From Cannabis sativa (Eukaryota > Streptophyta > Magnoliopsida > Rosales > Cannabaceae), in assembly GCF_029168945.1 (NCBI RefSeq), contig NC_083602.1, positions 67,662,600 to 67,726,599 on the forward strand: a DNA stretch of 64,000 nucleotides, read 5' to 3'. Position numbers and translations under genes: made by a program. Within the stretch, counting starts at the first letter, position 1; every line of letters starts with the position of its first letter. Under the pieces are notes generated by a model. The model did no database searches. It had not been told where the DNA came from and saw only the letters and a list, made by a program, of their open reading frames with translations. Below are positions 1 through 11,482 of the stretch, one piece after another.

Positions 1-1180
1 ACAAGGTATCGTAAATTATGTCTAAGAAAACTAAATGGTATTGACCTCTTCGGTTGCGTTAAGACAACAAAGGCAATGGGATCATCTTGTAACGAATAAG
101 ATGATAGAACACTATAGAATTCAAGAAAAAAAATTATATCCTTTATTTGCTACTTTATTTTCAGACTTAGTCATTTTCTTAGAAAAGTAGTATTTGTTTA
201 AACAAACACTTTCTTATCTAATGACTATGGGATGGTCCACCCTAATCACTTAAATTAGCTAACAAACATGCGAACCAGGGTTAGCAGTTCTAGCTTTTCT
301 TAAGATTTCAATTAGGTCATCCATGAATTTAGTAATGATTTACATTAAGTATACAACCATTGCATCATTATGAAATTATATTACCATAGAAGGATTTAGG
401 CAACGACTAGTAACTAATTATCAATATGCAAATTGAATTTCTGGGGAGGTAAGTTTGGATATAATTCAAAAATCAAATTACTGATCTTTGAACTGCATAT
501 CTACTATCTTTTTCTCCACCCCTATCAGTTTGCAAGATCTTTAACCACTTACCTTGATAGTTTTTCACCATTGCTAGAAATTCATGAAATTTTTCAAACA
601 TTTCAAATTTCTTTTGCAGAAGGTAAAATCTAGAGTGATCGTTTTAAGAATACAACAAAAACTCATATCCACCCCTGAATGTACATCCATCTGCGACTGA
701 GATGATTATACTTTCAGTGGATATAGACATATTAACTCTTTCCAGAGATTGATCTTGTCAAAATCACTATGAACAAGAAACAAAAGCCATAGATTTATTT
801 GGTTGTGTCTCTTGATGACTTGATTTAGTTACATCAAAGAGTTCTTAGAATAGTGCAAGTGGATTCTGGTCACAGAATACTCAACTCATACAGTTTGAAT
901 CTATTAATAGAAAATGGTTATTAAACACTTGTGAAAGTGTAACTGTATGATGAGTAATTCTTTCTTGGACCACCACTACTAATTTAACTCTAAGTTTATT
1001 TGCCCATACAAGTAGGAGATTTCTAAGATTGAGGATTTATATCATTTCGAGATAGAATTTCGGGAATATATCATATTCGTCATTTAATTTCTTAAGAGAA
1101 AATATAGAATGACTTTATATGATTTATAGACCATTCATCCAATGATATGTCATTGAGCTAATTCGAAATGAATAAGCTAA
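1..1180 (-). pseudogene. Decayed copia pol remnant of element B
   Basis: On the minus strand this stretch parallels the integrase part of the pol of element D. For example, TCCACCCCT at 525-533 is the complement of the sequence that encodes the DRGGEY integrase motif in D. The segment around 1-80 matches the stretch just after the D integrase. Stops and indels are dense and no domain-length frame survives. Elements A, E and G carry the same decayed version, so the decay is shared. The boundaries are approximate. Confidence 0.65.
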
Positions 1181-1560
1181 GAGGAATTAGGATAATTTCG
1201 TTTTAAATAAGAATCCAACGATGCTCCGATTAGCGAGAGTCAAAGTAATCTTATTTATGCAATCTTCTTGTTTCATATTGTAAAATACTAGTCTAAGGTG
1301 TCATCAATTGATGAACAGCTAGATATTGCATATACAATATTTATCTTTCGAGATCTAGCACTATTATGTTTGTCTAATGGTGAAAATCTATTAGAAATTT
1401 ATCTCATTAGAAAAACAAACCAAGTTAGACCAACAATGAACATTCGAAATTAAACTACAATTTGATAACTGAAAATAACATGGTTCAATATAAATTCATA
1501 CACAATTCATAAATTATTAAACATATAGCAAGTAGGAATGACAAGTGAAAATACTAAAAC
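1180..1560 (-). other. Leader-like module in the place of gag (element B)
   Basis: Read on the minus strand, this block contains CTCTCGCTAATCGGAGCA (within 1222-1243), followed by a segment resembling the one after the first paired leader motif. It occupies the position where element C has gag. The same block is present in A (from 16828) and E (about 39290-39560). I interpret it as a diverged duplicate of the leader module. The limits are approximate. Confidence 0.5.
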
Positions 1561-1606
1561 ATACAATGCTAAATAATTTCCAAGGTCTTCAACAAACTGA
1601 TATCAG

Positions 1607-1741
1607 TGTCCCGTTTAGGCGAGAGCCAAAGCTACCATCCATTGAATAGAGTTGTCAGCTCATCTAAAATGATAAACATTCTAGCAACCTTTTATTCGAT
1701 CAAGATTGGAATCCGCGTTGTCCCGTTTAGGCGAGACTCAA
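1607..1741 (-). repeat. Paired leader motif of element B
   Basis: Two copies of a motif with core CTCTCGCCTAAACGGGAC (minus strand) lie at 1719-1741 and 1607-1629, with starts 112 bp apart. The same pair occurs in C, D and E at 110-113 bp spacing. Confidence 0.8.
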
Positions 1742-1803
1742 GGCTATTCTATCTTATGAGCTTCCACCATTGTTTCATATTCTTGCAAGTCTTATACAGT
1801 CGC

Positions 1804-1905
1804 CACCATTAGGGTGATCGATACTATATAAAAAACTTACAAGATTACTTATCTTTCGAGATTAAACGGTGCTAACTTGCTAATGAACGTTCCTCCATTA
1901 GGGAG
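1804..1905 (-). other. Two CTAAT-loop hairpins in the leader of element B
   Basis: On the minus strand CTCC-CTAAT-GGAG (1893-1905) and CACC-CTAAT-GGTG (1804-1816) are short perfect hairpins. They share the same five-base loop but have different stems. Equivalent pairs occur in elements C and E. Confidence 0.6.
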
Positions 1906-1929
1906 AATTACTCACTAAAATAATAGCTA

Positions 1930-4873
1930 TGTAAAACTAACAATGGAGATCGAATGTCCTAATAATAAAGCTCATTATTTAATGAAAGTTTTATTTTCTT
2001 CTGAAACTTATTTTAATTTATTTATTTTAAATATATATTTATTTAATTAAAATTTCCAATTTAGAATGAAAAATTCTAAATATAAATTTTAATGTAATAT
2101 TTATAAATTATACTTAGATGGATATGAAAATAACGTGAATTATTTCCATCTTAGTAATAATTTCCATAAATATTTAGAAAAATATGCAATTTAAGTTGTT
2201 TCCAAATTAATTTAAATTAATTTACAACTCAAATTTAATTTTCTATAAATATATATTGCATTTCGAAAAATGAAGTCTATAAGAATACTACTTTCGAAAA
2301 TGCTTTAAAATAAAATAAAAATAAATCCTGAAAAAATAATCTTAATTTTATGTTGGCCCAAAATTAATTTACAACAAAAATATAATTTTCCTGTTTAATT
2401 AAATATTTAAGAAAAATTTCAAATATTTAAGTATCATGATTAAGAATCAACTTAAATATTAATTTTCTATTTAATTAAATACACTAGAAAAATACTTCAA
2501 GCAAAACAAATAATAACTATCTAGACTTTCATTGACTAATTAATTCAATTTCTAATAATAATATATTTTAGTTCATTTATTTTAATAATCATTAAATGAA
2601 AAAATCATTGATTTAAGTTGGTCCAAAACTAAAATAAATAATTTTCAACTTTAATCTATTTTTCAAATAAAATTCGAAATTTTTGCATTAAAGAAATGCA
2701 ATTTCGAAATTGTGGTAAAAAATTAATAAAATAAAAATAAAATATATTTTGAAAATTATTCAATTTTAAGTTATTCTGAAATAAGATTCCAAACTTAAGA
2801 TAATTTTCAACTTTAATTAAATAACATGAAAATAACAATATTAAAGTATCATGATGAAAATCAACATAGATATTGAATTTTCAATTTAATTAAATGTATT
2901 AAATTCAAGAAATAAATAATTAAGTGTAGAGGAAACTTAATTATTAATTCTAGTTTAATACTAGGAAAATATACTAAACTTAGATTGTACCAAAATTAAT
3001 TATTTCATAATTAATTTTGGTACAATCTTTGATATTTTCCTAATTAAATATTAGAAAATATGATTAGTATTAGAAATAACTATCTAGAATATATATCATT
3101 AACTAAGTATTTTTCTAAAATTAACTTTAAAATATTAAAATAAAAAATAAATTTCATATATTTTAAAAGTTAATTATGTTGCTAATTCAATTTTAATTAG
3201 GTTAGACTAATATAATTAACCTAATACAATTATTTAAATAAGGCAAATGGGCCTTCACAATTGGGGTAGTTCATGTGAAGGGGAGCTGGGTTCAGTATGT
3301 CGTACCCACTTCTATTGGCTCCCAACTCTCACACAAGGCCCTTAACCTTTAAATAAACAATTGTTATTCATTGAATAAGCCCAAATCTAATTGGGCCTAA
3401 ATAAAATTACTTATGTCAAATTTTATTTTAGCAACTTAGTCCATTTACTTAGTAAAAACTTAAATGGGCTTCCTATATGCATCTAAGCCCAATAGCAAAC
3501 ATATAGGCTCATACAGGTCAAATGATTTGGATGGGCCCTATCATGTTACTAGGTTTACACAGATGAAAGAGGTACAAAATTTACCTGTTACAAATTATTT
3601 ATAAGATCTATTAACAATTGCACTATGATTAAAATCAGATCATTGGATCTGTCAACAAGTTAATCATAGCAATTTAGATCAAATAAATAATAGTTTTGTT
3701 AAAAAAATTTTGAATAAACAATATAAATAAATAAACAAACATTGTCCATATAACAGATGTGAAATAAGATATTAATATAATCAAATTATTATTCTTAAAC
3801 TAACCAAATTTTTTTTTGATAATTTAGGGTTGTTAAAAACGAACCTCAAAAATCTTAAAATTAGAAACTAATTTTAAAATATATAGGTTTATTTGAACCA
3901 AATTAAATTAAATATCAAATAAGATCAATGATTTGAAAGAAAGAATCTTCAATATCACTTTCAGATCTTATAATTTAATAAAATTAAAGTAACCAAATAA
4001 ACCAATTTTAAAATAGATTTGGTTAGATAATTATTATTTTAGGAATAAAATAATAAATAAATAATAATTACCATAATTATATGTCAAAATATCTCAAATT
4101 AAGCAATATTCAAATTTCTACAAAATATCTAAGTTATTTGAATATTTAAGATATGATTTATAAATTTCCAATAAGGAAAAAAATGATATATATAGAAAAA
4201 TATCATTTTTAAACTTATAATTTATAAATAATTAAATATTTAACAAAATAACAAATTTTGAATTTGAAAATATTATGGTAGGTGTATCTATAAAAATATC
4301 TATGTTAATTTCAAATTTATCAATTATTTAATTTGTCAAATTAGATAATTTTAATATAATATTTTAAATAAAAAGATAAAGTTATCTTTTAATTTAAAAT
4401 ATGTTAAATATCAAAATATCTAATCTTATAATTAAATAATATATAAATATTAAAGAAGTTAACAAATTTTTAAATCTTACCATAATAGGAAATATTTCAA
4501 ATTGAAAAAAATCTAAAATTGGAAAAATTGAATTTTGGGAAACAATCTCATGAAAAAATTGGATTTTTGGGGAAAAAACCCAAAAAATCGCAATTTGTGG
4601 GGGACACCATTGAACCCCGATTTTCAAAAAATCATAACTCTTTCAATTTTTATCCGAATCGAGTTCCGTAAAAACAAAAATTGCTTAATTTTTCACAAGG
4701 AATCCAAATAAAATATTTTCAAAAATAGAAAAATTATTTTTTATGGAAAAAATTCGTACAACATATACATTCATCACATAAGCACATAAACCAACATGAA
4801 ACCATCCAAATCAACACAAAATATATAAAATATCGTTTTAATTCATATTACATGAAAGTAAATCATTACCATG
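1930..4873 (-). other. AT-rich untranslated leader of element B
   Basis: Very AT-rich DNA between the primer-binding site and the leader motifs. It has no coding frame and many short direct and inverted AT repeats. The one GC-rich island is the conserved block at 3241-3341. Long stretches match, in reverse complement, the leaders of C and D, and match E directly. Confidence 0.7.
3241..3341 (-). other. Conserved GC-rich leader block (element B)
   Basis: A block of about 100 bp, nearly identical in elements C, D and E, sits within AT-rich surroundings. On the minus strand it starts GGGCCTT and ends AAGGCCC before ATTTGCCT, giving a perfect seven-pair closing stem. Inside, TGGGT pairs with ACCCA. 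No protein frame is evident. It is interpreted as a structured RNA signal. Confidence 0.6.
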
Positions 4874-4885
4874 GCTCTGGTGCCG
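4874..4885 (-). other. Primer-binding site of element B (non-canonical)
   Basis: Two bases inside the LTR end, the minus strand reads CGGCACCAGAGC. This resembles the tRNA-iMet primer site TGGTATCAGAGC with several mismatches. It fixes the orientation: the LTR at 4888 is the 5' LTR and the internal region runs left. Confidence 0.65.
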
Positions 4886-4887
4886 GT

Positions 4888-5993
4888 TGTTGGAAATATT
4901 TTACCAGGATCTAGATTTACTACCAAGTATGTTTGATTAACACCCTAATATGAATTCTAAAATAATGAAATAAACAAATAAGAGTTTAAGAAACCTTACA
5001 GTGGGTGCAGCGAAATATTATGACTCCTTCCATTCAGATCTCTAGCCCTTGATTCCTTTCTGGAGCAGAGCATTATCAAGATCTGAATCTGGATCTCTTT
5101 CTCTCCTTCTTTGATGGTTGATTTTCCATAGTCTTACATACTATGATTGAGGTACCACTTGATGTGTGTGGGCACTACTCATTCATTCAAGGGATTTCGA
5201 AAACAGAGAAGAAAAGAGAGAGAAAAGTGGTGGCTCGGGAATTCACTCTGAAAATAATGAGATGCAATTGTATGTTGTTTCCTAAAGCCATTACTTTCTA
5301 TTTATAGAATGCCCTCTAGGTTTAGGTTAGAATTGGGTGGCATTAAAATAATGAAAAAATAAAATGGTAAAAGCCTATGCATAGTGGGAGGCCCATATAA
5401 GGAAATTGGGCCTCACTTTGCAACTTTCCCATTTTGTTATTTTCCATTCCCATTTTCTCAAAAATGCCAATTTTCCAATTTAACTATTTAAATGCCAATT
5501 CTAATTATTTAATAACTTAAGAATAATTATTAAATAATATTGTCATTTAATATATTTATTAATTTAGACATATAAAATATCTTAATTAATAAAGAAACCT
5601 ACAATCTCTTTTCTTTACAATTTCGCCCTTACTTACTGAAAATTCATAAAGTAGACATAGTCTAACTTTAAGAATTATAATTGATTAATTAAAATCAATT
5701 AACTGAGTCTTACAAGCAGTATGGTCTCAACTAGTATGGGGACCATGGGTCTATGTAACCGAGCTTCCAATAAGTCGAACCAAATTTACCAAGTAAATTC
5801 CCTAACTTATTAATTCCTTATTGAATCCACTCTTAGAACTTGGAATTACACTCTCAGTCATACAGAACGCTCTATATGTTCCACGATATAAATACTTCAG
5901 TAGTTATCCATTGTTATAATCCTAATTTGATCAATGATCCTCTATATAGATGATTTACACTGTAAAGGGATTAAATTACCGTAACACCCTACT
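4888..5993 (-). repeat. 5' LTR of element B, left part
   Basis: The terminus TGTTGGAAATATTTTACCAG is the reverse complement of the 3' end of this LTR family. A TATA box (TATTTATA on the plus strand, 5299-5306) marks the U3/R region. The LTR is cut at 5993 by element C, which duplicated CCTAC, and resumes at 16081. The total without C is about 1853 bp, close to its relatives. Confidence 0.9.
5989..5993. repeat. Target site duplication of element C, left copy
   Basis: CCTAC directly precedes the TG of the 5' LTR of C and is repeated at 16076-16080. Confidence 0.9.
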
Positions 5994-7886
5994 GTTGGGT
6001 TTTATGCCCTAAATAAAACTCTTTACAATCTGATTAGTTATCAATATAAGAAATTTGAAGTGATTGATGTTTGCATGAATACTACATGCTAATGGTTTAA
6101 ATATGTTTATTACATTTACACACAGAATCAGTTAAATCCAGATCATATGTTTATTCACAATTACAGTATCGTCAACACAGTGGAATGTGATTGTGATCAT
6201 ACGAATCAAAAGACTTGGTCCTTGTTTCATCAGTGTTATTTGATTTACACTAATGTGATAATCAACGATGATGTGTACTTACACTTGGAGTAAGTGTTAT
6301 GTTCTTTCCAGGACATTAGTAAAGTACACTAGTTTCGAATGTATGGAGTATACATTGGACTGGACCGATATTGCAACTAAGTTAAGATATTACAAACTTA
6401 CCGTTATATATATCTCTCAAAGTCAATATCAGTAGTTGATCTTAAGATTAAAAGAATCTAAATCCTGATATGCTTAGGCTAAACTCAGGAATGATATTCA
6501 TGTTCTTTGATTTATTAGTTAAGCCTACTTTTAGGTCAGGGTGATACGTATATTTTGGGAACATGATAGTATGATTGAGTGGGAGCGCTGAACATAAATA
6601 TGGAATCTATAGCTTCTACTAGTGTATAGAAGTCAAGTGATGATTCCCTTCGAGCTTAGCAAATAGAAGTAAATGGATGAGCTCTTGTTTAACTGACTAA
6701 TTATTAGATCACTAAACACCATTTACAGGTAGCTAAGTGTTTTAAGGGGACAAATACATTGAGGGGTGAGAACGGTAAAGAAATCCCATCTCGATGTAGA
6801 TTATCTATATAGAGGATCTTTAAATCACAATAAGATTATAACAATGGTTAAATGAGATAGCATATTGATATCGTGGAACATACAATATGCTCTATATAAG
6901 TCTGAGAGTGCAATTCTAAGTTCTAAGAGTGGATTCAACGAAGAATTAATAAGTAGGAATTTACTTGGTAAATTTGGTTCACTTATTGGAAGCTCAGCAT
7001 ATAGATCCATGGTCCCCATTCTAGTTGAGAACATTCTGCTTGTAAGACTCATTAATTGATTCGTGATTGATCAATTATAATTCTAAAGTTAGACTATGTC
7101 TAATTTTATGAATTTTCACTAAGCAGCGGTGAAATTGTAAAGAAAAGAGTTTCTAGGTTTATTTATTTATTAATGGACTTTAAATGTCTAATTAAAATTA
7201 AATGACAATATTATTTAATAATCTATTTTAGTTATTAAATAATTAGTTTTGGCATTTAAAAGGTTAGAATTGGAAAATTGGCGTTTTTGAGAAAATAGAG
7301 ATAAAATTTGATAAAACTGCAAAATCAAGTGGGGCCCACTATAACACCATGGCCGGCCACTTATTAAGGGTTTTTCAAATTAATATTTTCATTATTTTAA
7401 TGCCAAATTATTCTTAACCTAAACCTAGTAGTTGCCTATAAATAGAAAGTGATGGCTCAGTCAAATCATAAGTTTTTCATATCATCTTCTGACAGAAATT
7501 TCTCTCTTCAGAAAAACTGAGCCTTCCCACTTTCTATACCTGGCCGAAATCCCTTTTCTCTTTTCTCCTTCATCAATTTCGAACCCTAGTGAGAGAGTAA
7601 GTGCCCACACACAGCAAGCAGTAACTCAATCATAGATTGGAAGACTGGGAAGGATCAAACTTGAAGAAGAAGGACATTCCTGCTCAGATCTTGATTATAC
7701 TCTGCTACAGAAAGGATACAAGGGTTAGAGATCTGAGTGGAAGGAGACATTAATTCTGCTGCATCAATGTAAGGTTTTCTTAACTTTATATGTGTTTAAT
7801 TTATCGTTTTAGAAAGTTCATATTTAGGGTGTTTAAACAACATACTTGTGAGTAGATCTAAGATCCTGGTAAAAATAATTCCAACA
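5994..7886 (+). repeat. 5' LTR of element C
   Basis: Starts TGTTGGGTTTTATGCCC and ends CCAACA, 1893 bp. It is repeated at 14177-16075. TATAAATA at 7437-7444 is the likely promoter, leaving about 440 bp of R-U5. The short frames in both strands around 6825-7059 recur unchanged in the other LTR and look incidental. Confidence 0.93.
7437..7444 (+). promoter_or_regulatory. TATA box of the element C 5' LTR
   Basis: TATAAATA lies in the same position in every LTR of this family in the window (for example 15627, 20793, 25046, 33248 and 58990). It is the probable core promoter for the element transcript. Confidence 0.7.
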
Positions 7887-7888
7887 AT

Positions 7889-7900
7889 TAGCCTCAGAGC
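7889..7900 (+). other. Primer-binding site of element C (non-canonical)
   Basis: TAGCCTCAGAGC lies two bases after the LTR end. It resembles the tRNA-iMet site TGGTATCAGAGC but differs at three positions. Confidence 0.65.
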
Positions 7901-8182
7901 CATGGTAATTGATTTACTTGCAAGAAATTTGGACTTTAAAACGATTGTTTGTTTGTTTTTGGATGGTATCATGTTGTATTGAGTGTTATTTGATGATTGA
8001 TTGATGTTTGTGAATTTTCGTGAAAAATAATTGCGATTCTGTTTCTGGAATTATTTCTATTGGATAGTATGGAAAAAAATTAAGCAAGCTACCTTTTTAC
8101 AGAACTCAATTTCGATTTAATTTGAATTAGTTATGATTTTTTGAAGATTCGAAAAAAATCGGAGTTGTACTGAAATTTTCCT

Positions 8183-8207
8183 GCGATCGCGAAAACTGTC
8201 CGTACAG
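8183..8207 (+). other. Palindromic leader signal (element C)
   Basis: GCGATCGC (8183-8190) is a self-complementary octamer, followed by CTGTCCGTACAG (8196-8207), a short inverted repeat. The same pair occurs at the same leader position in D. A dimerisation or packaging role is only inferred. Confidence 0.45.
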
Positions 8208-9310
8208 CTCGCAATTTTTTCGTTTTTCTTCAATTTTTCATGCTTTTTCATGGAATTAACTTCCGATTTTTTGTGTAGTTTTGTATTTATATATTTACTA
8301 TTCCTAATTCAATTCTAATTATCATTATGAATTAATTTAATATTTTTTAAATTTAATTCAAGATATTAGTGTAATTTGAATTTGAAATTAGTAAATATCT
8401 ATCTTTTTGCTTAATAATCTATCTTATTTTTAAATTTGATTATATCTTATCTTATTTTTAAATTTAAGGTCAGATTTTAACTATTTTTAAATTAAATCTT
8501 TTTAAATAATTTGACCTTATTTAAATTTAAAATAAGATAACTATAATCATGTAATTTTAAATAGATGTAAGATATTTTGCTAACTTTTAAATTTTGTTAT
8601 TTTATTTATTCAAATTAAATTTAAAATCTGAAAAAGATATTTAATTTATCTTTTCTAATTTTTATTTATAAAATAACATTTAATTTTTAAAAGTAGTTAG
8701 CAAATTTTGAAATGATATTTAGGTTGGTTGAAACTTAATTTTTCAAAATTGTAGGTTTAATTTTAAATATTTTTTTTAAATAATTTCGAAATTTATATTT
8801 TTTTTATTATTTATTTTCGAAAATAAATATTTATTTTTTATTTTATTTTTTTTATTTTCGATTTTTTTTTTAAATTAAATATTTTTTTTTTCGAAATTTA
8901 TTTATTTAAAATTAAAAAAAATCCTACTTCTAACTATCCAGCTAACCTTGTTGCAGGAGTATGTGGTTTTAGCTTGTGTGTAAGTTTTTAAAACCTATTA
9001 TTACTTGATTGCAAATAGCCATGGTTACTTTTTGCCAGATCTAATGATCTGATGGCTCCCTTGGTCAAGTTAATAATTTGTAACAGGTAAATTTTACAAT
9101 CTTCTTTCATCTGTGTATGACCTAGCAACATGATAGGATCCATCCAAAGTGTGCCTGTGTGAGCCTATGTGTTTATTTTATTATATAGATGCATATAGGT
9201 TGTTGCTAAATAAAATGTCACACCATGATAGATTTTATTTAGGTCCATTTAGTTCTTGGACCTATTCAATTAATAACAGTTATTCATTTTAAGTTAAATT
9301 CATCTCTTTT

Positions 9311-9410
9311 GGGCCTTGTGTGAGAGTTGGGAGCCATAGAAGTGGGTACGACATACTGAACCCAGCACCCCCTCATATGAACTACCCCAATTGTGAAAGC
9401 CCATTTGCCT
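9311..9410 (+). other. Conserved GC-rich leader block (element C)
   Basis: It starts GGGCCTT and closes with AAAGCCC (9396-9402), with TGGGT pairing ACCCA inside. Nearly the same sequence is present in B, D and E, while the AT-rich flanks vary more. Confidence 0.6.
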
Positions 9411-9787
9411 GATTTGAATAACTGTACTAGGTTAATTATATTAGTTTGACCTAATAAAATTGAATTAGCAACATAATTAACTTTTAAAATATATGAAAAA
9501 TTATTTTCATTTTAATATTTTAAAGTTAATTTTAAGAAAAACCCTTTTAGTTTTAGATATTATTTCTAGACAAACTATTTGTATTTTTCTTGTATTTAAT
9601 TAAATATAGAATTTTAACTAACTAAGATTCTTTCTGGAGCTTATTTAATTAAATATTCCTATTTAAGTTATAAATTAGTTGTATCAACTGATTTTTCTTA
9701 TCTAACTTAAATTTGAATATTTTATTTAAATTTAAATTAAGTTGAGGAATCCTAGGCATTAGTTATTAAAGATTCTTAAGATATTTT

Positions 9788-9874
9788 TTAAGTTAATATC
9801 TTTTTGAATATTAACTTAAAATGGAATATTTTAGATATTTTTTTTGGTTAATATCTTTTCGAATATTAACTTAA
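9788..9874 (+). repeat. Tandem AT hairpins in the leader of element C
   Basis: Two copies of AAGTTAATAT-loop-ATATTAACTT type hairpins lie about 56 bp apart (9788-9819 and 9844-9874). The equivalent pair in D is at 27303-27388. Confidence 0.6.
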
Positions 9875-11007
9875 GAAGATATCTTCAAATTAAGTGGTTA
9901 TAACTTAATTTTGATATTTAATTAAATCTAAATTTGAAATTATTTAAGTTTTAGATTTTTTCTATATAACTTAAATTAGATATTTTTCAAATTTTTGTTG
10001 AAAAGATACTTAGTCAAATAAGATATTTTCTAGATAGTAATTTCTAGACTACTTATTATTTCTAATATTTAAATAGGAAAATATTATACTTTGTGAAATT
10101 AATTATTTAAATAATTAATTTTGGTACAATTTTATTAAATATATTTTTCCTAGTATTAAACTAGAAATTAATAATTAAGCCTTCCCTACACTTAATTATT
10201 ATTTCTTGAATTTAATACATTTAATTAACTTGAAAAATCTAAATATCTAAGTTGATTTTAATCATGATACTTGAATATTTATTGATTTTTCATGACACTT
10301 AATTAAATAGAAAATTATTTTTAGGTTGAAATTTAATTTTTCAACTTAAATTTAAATAATTTTCAATATATATTTTTCCTTTATTTTATTAATCAATTTC
10401 GAAAAATGGCATTTTATTTATGTAATATTTTCGATTTTTTTTTATTTTGAAAAATAGATTGAGTTGTAAATTAATTATTTATTTTAATTAATTCTTGGAC
10501 CAACTACAATCAATAATTTTTTCATTTGATTGATTAATTTAAAATAAATGAATTTAAAATATATATATTATTTGAAATTGAATTAACTAGTCAAAAGAAA
10601 ATCTAGATAGGTGATATTTTTGCTTGAAGTATTTCTTTTCTATTTTTATTATTTTCGAAAATTGTATTTTTTTTTATATACTTTAAATTTTCGAACTCAG
10701 TAAATATATTCTCAAAGGAAATTTTTAAGTTGCTAATTATTTAATTTAATTCAACTTAAATTAATTTCCTTAATATTTATATTTAAGATTATTACTAAGA
10801 TGGAAATAATTAATTTTATTTCAATCACCATCTAAGTATAATTTTATAAATATTATATTAAATTCTTATTTTTGAATTTTAATTCTAAATTTCGAATTTA
10901 TTTATTAGAATAATAAAGAAAATACATTTTAAAGAATGAGCTTTATTATTATTAAGATATTCGATCTCCATTGTGGGTTTTACACCGCGTTTGTTTTAGT
11001 GAGTAAT

Positions 11008-11109
11008 CCTCCCTAATGGAGGAACGTTCATTAGCAATTTCGCACCGTTTAATCTCGCATGATAAGTGGTTTGTAAGTGTTTTATATGGTATAGATCACC
11101 CTAATGGTG
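11008..11109 (+). other. CTAAT-loop hairpins (element C)
   Basis: CCTCC-CTAAT-GGAGG (11008-11022) and CACC-CTAAT-GGTG (11097-11109): identical loop, different perfectly paired stems. Confidence 0.6.
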
Positions 11110-11170
11110 GCGACCATATTTGACTTGCAAATTGCGAAACAATAGTAGAAGCTCATAAGATAGAATAGCC

Positions 11171-11306
11171 TTGACTCTCGCCTAAACGGGACAACGCTGA
11201 ATTCCAATCTTGATCGAATAAAAGGTTGCTAGAATGTTTAACATTTTAGATGAGCTGACAACTCTATTCAATGGATGGTAGCTTTGACTCTCGCCTAAAC
11301 GGGACA
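11171..11306 (+). repeat. Paired leader motif of element C
   Basis: CTCTCGCCTAAACGGGAC lies in each of two copies, at 11171-11193 and 11284-11306, 113 bp apart and just upstream of gag. Confidence 0.8.
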
Positions 11307-11482
11307 CTGATATCAGTTTGTTGAAAAACCTTGGAAATTATTTAGGATTGAATTTTTTAAGTATTTTCTCATATCATTCCTACCTTCTATGTGCTTATAA
11401 TTTCTGAATTGATTTTGTGTTAAACCATTATTAATTTCTATTTGTTGATTTCTATTATTTTGTAGTATCCTGTATTATCAAA

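Larger units (their letters stand above)
1..4887 (-). mobile_element. Copia element B: internal region (antisense, gag-less)
   Basis: Internal region of an antisense Ty1/copia element. Its 5' LTR begins at 4888 and its 3' LTR lies beyond the left edge. Reading on the minus strand from 4887, the order is a primer-binding site, a long AT-rich leader, two paired leader motifs (1719-1741 and 1607-1629), a third diverged leader-like block (about 1180-1560) where gag would be, then a decayed pol (about 1-1180). No reading frame longer than about 75 codons is present. The order matches elements A, E and G closely. That suggests B was amplified in this gag-less form and did not decay alone. Family assignment is by nucleotide similarity to elements C and D in this window. 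Confidence 0.85.
7901..11482 (+). other. Long untranslated leader of element C
   Basis: About 3.6 kb between primer site and gag with no coding frame. Conserved items in order are a GCGATCGC and CTGTCCGTACAG pair (8183-8207), a GC-rich block (9311-9410), two tandem AT hairpins (9788-9819 and 9844-9874), two CTAAT-loop hairpins (11008-11022 and 11097-11109) and two paired motifs (11171-11193 and 11284-11306). The leader is very similar to that of element D despite the different coding content. Confidence 0.75.

Noticed and set aside
433..633. 66-codon plus-strand frame at the left edge
   Set aside because: It is antisense to the decayed pol of element B and has no domain.
6825..7059. Overlapping frames on both strands in the C LTR, repeated at 15009-15243
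   Set aside because: They are copies of the same LTR segment, overlap on opposite strands and show no domain.
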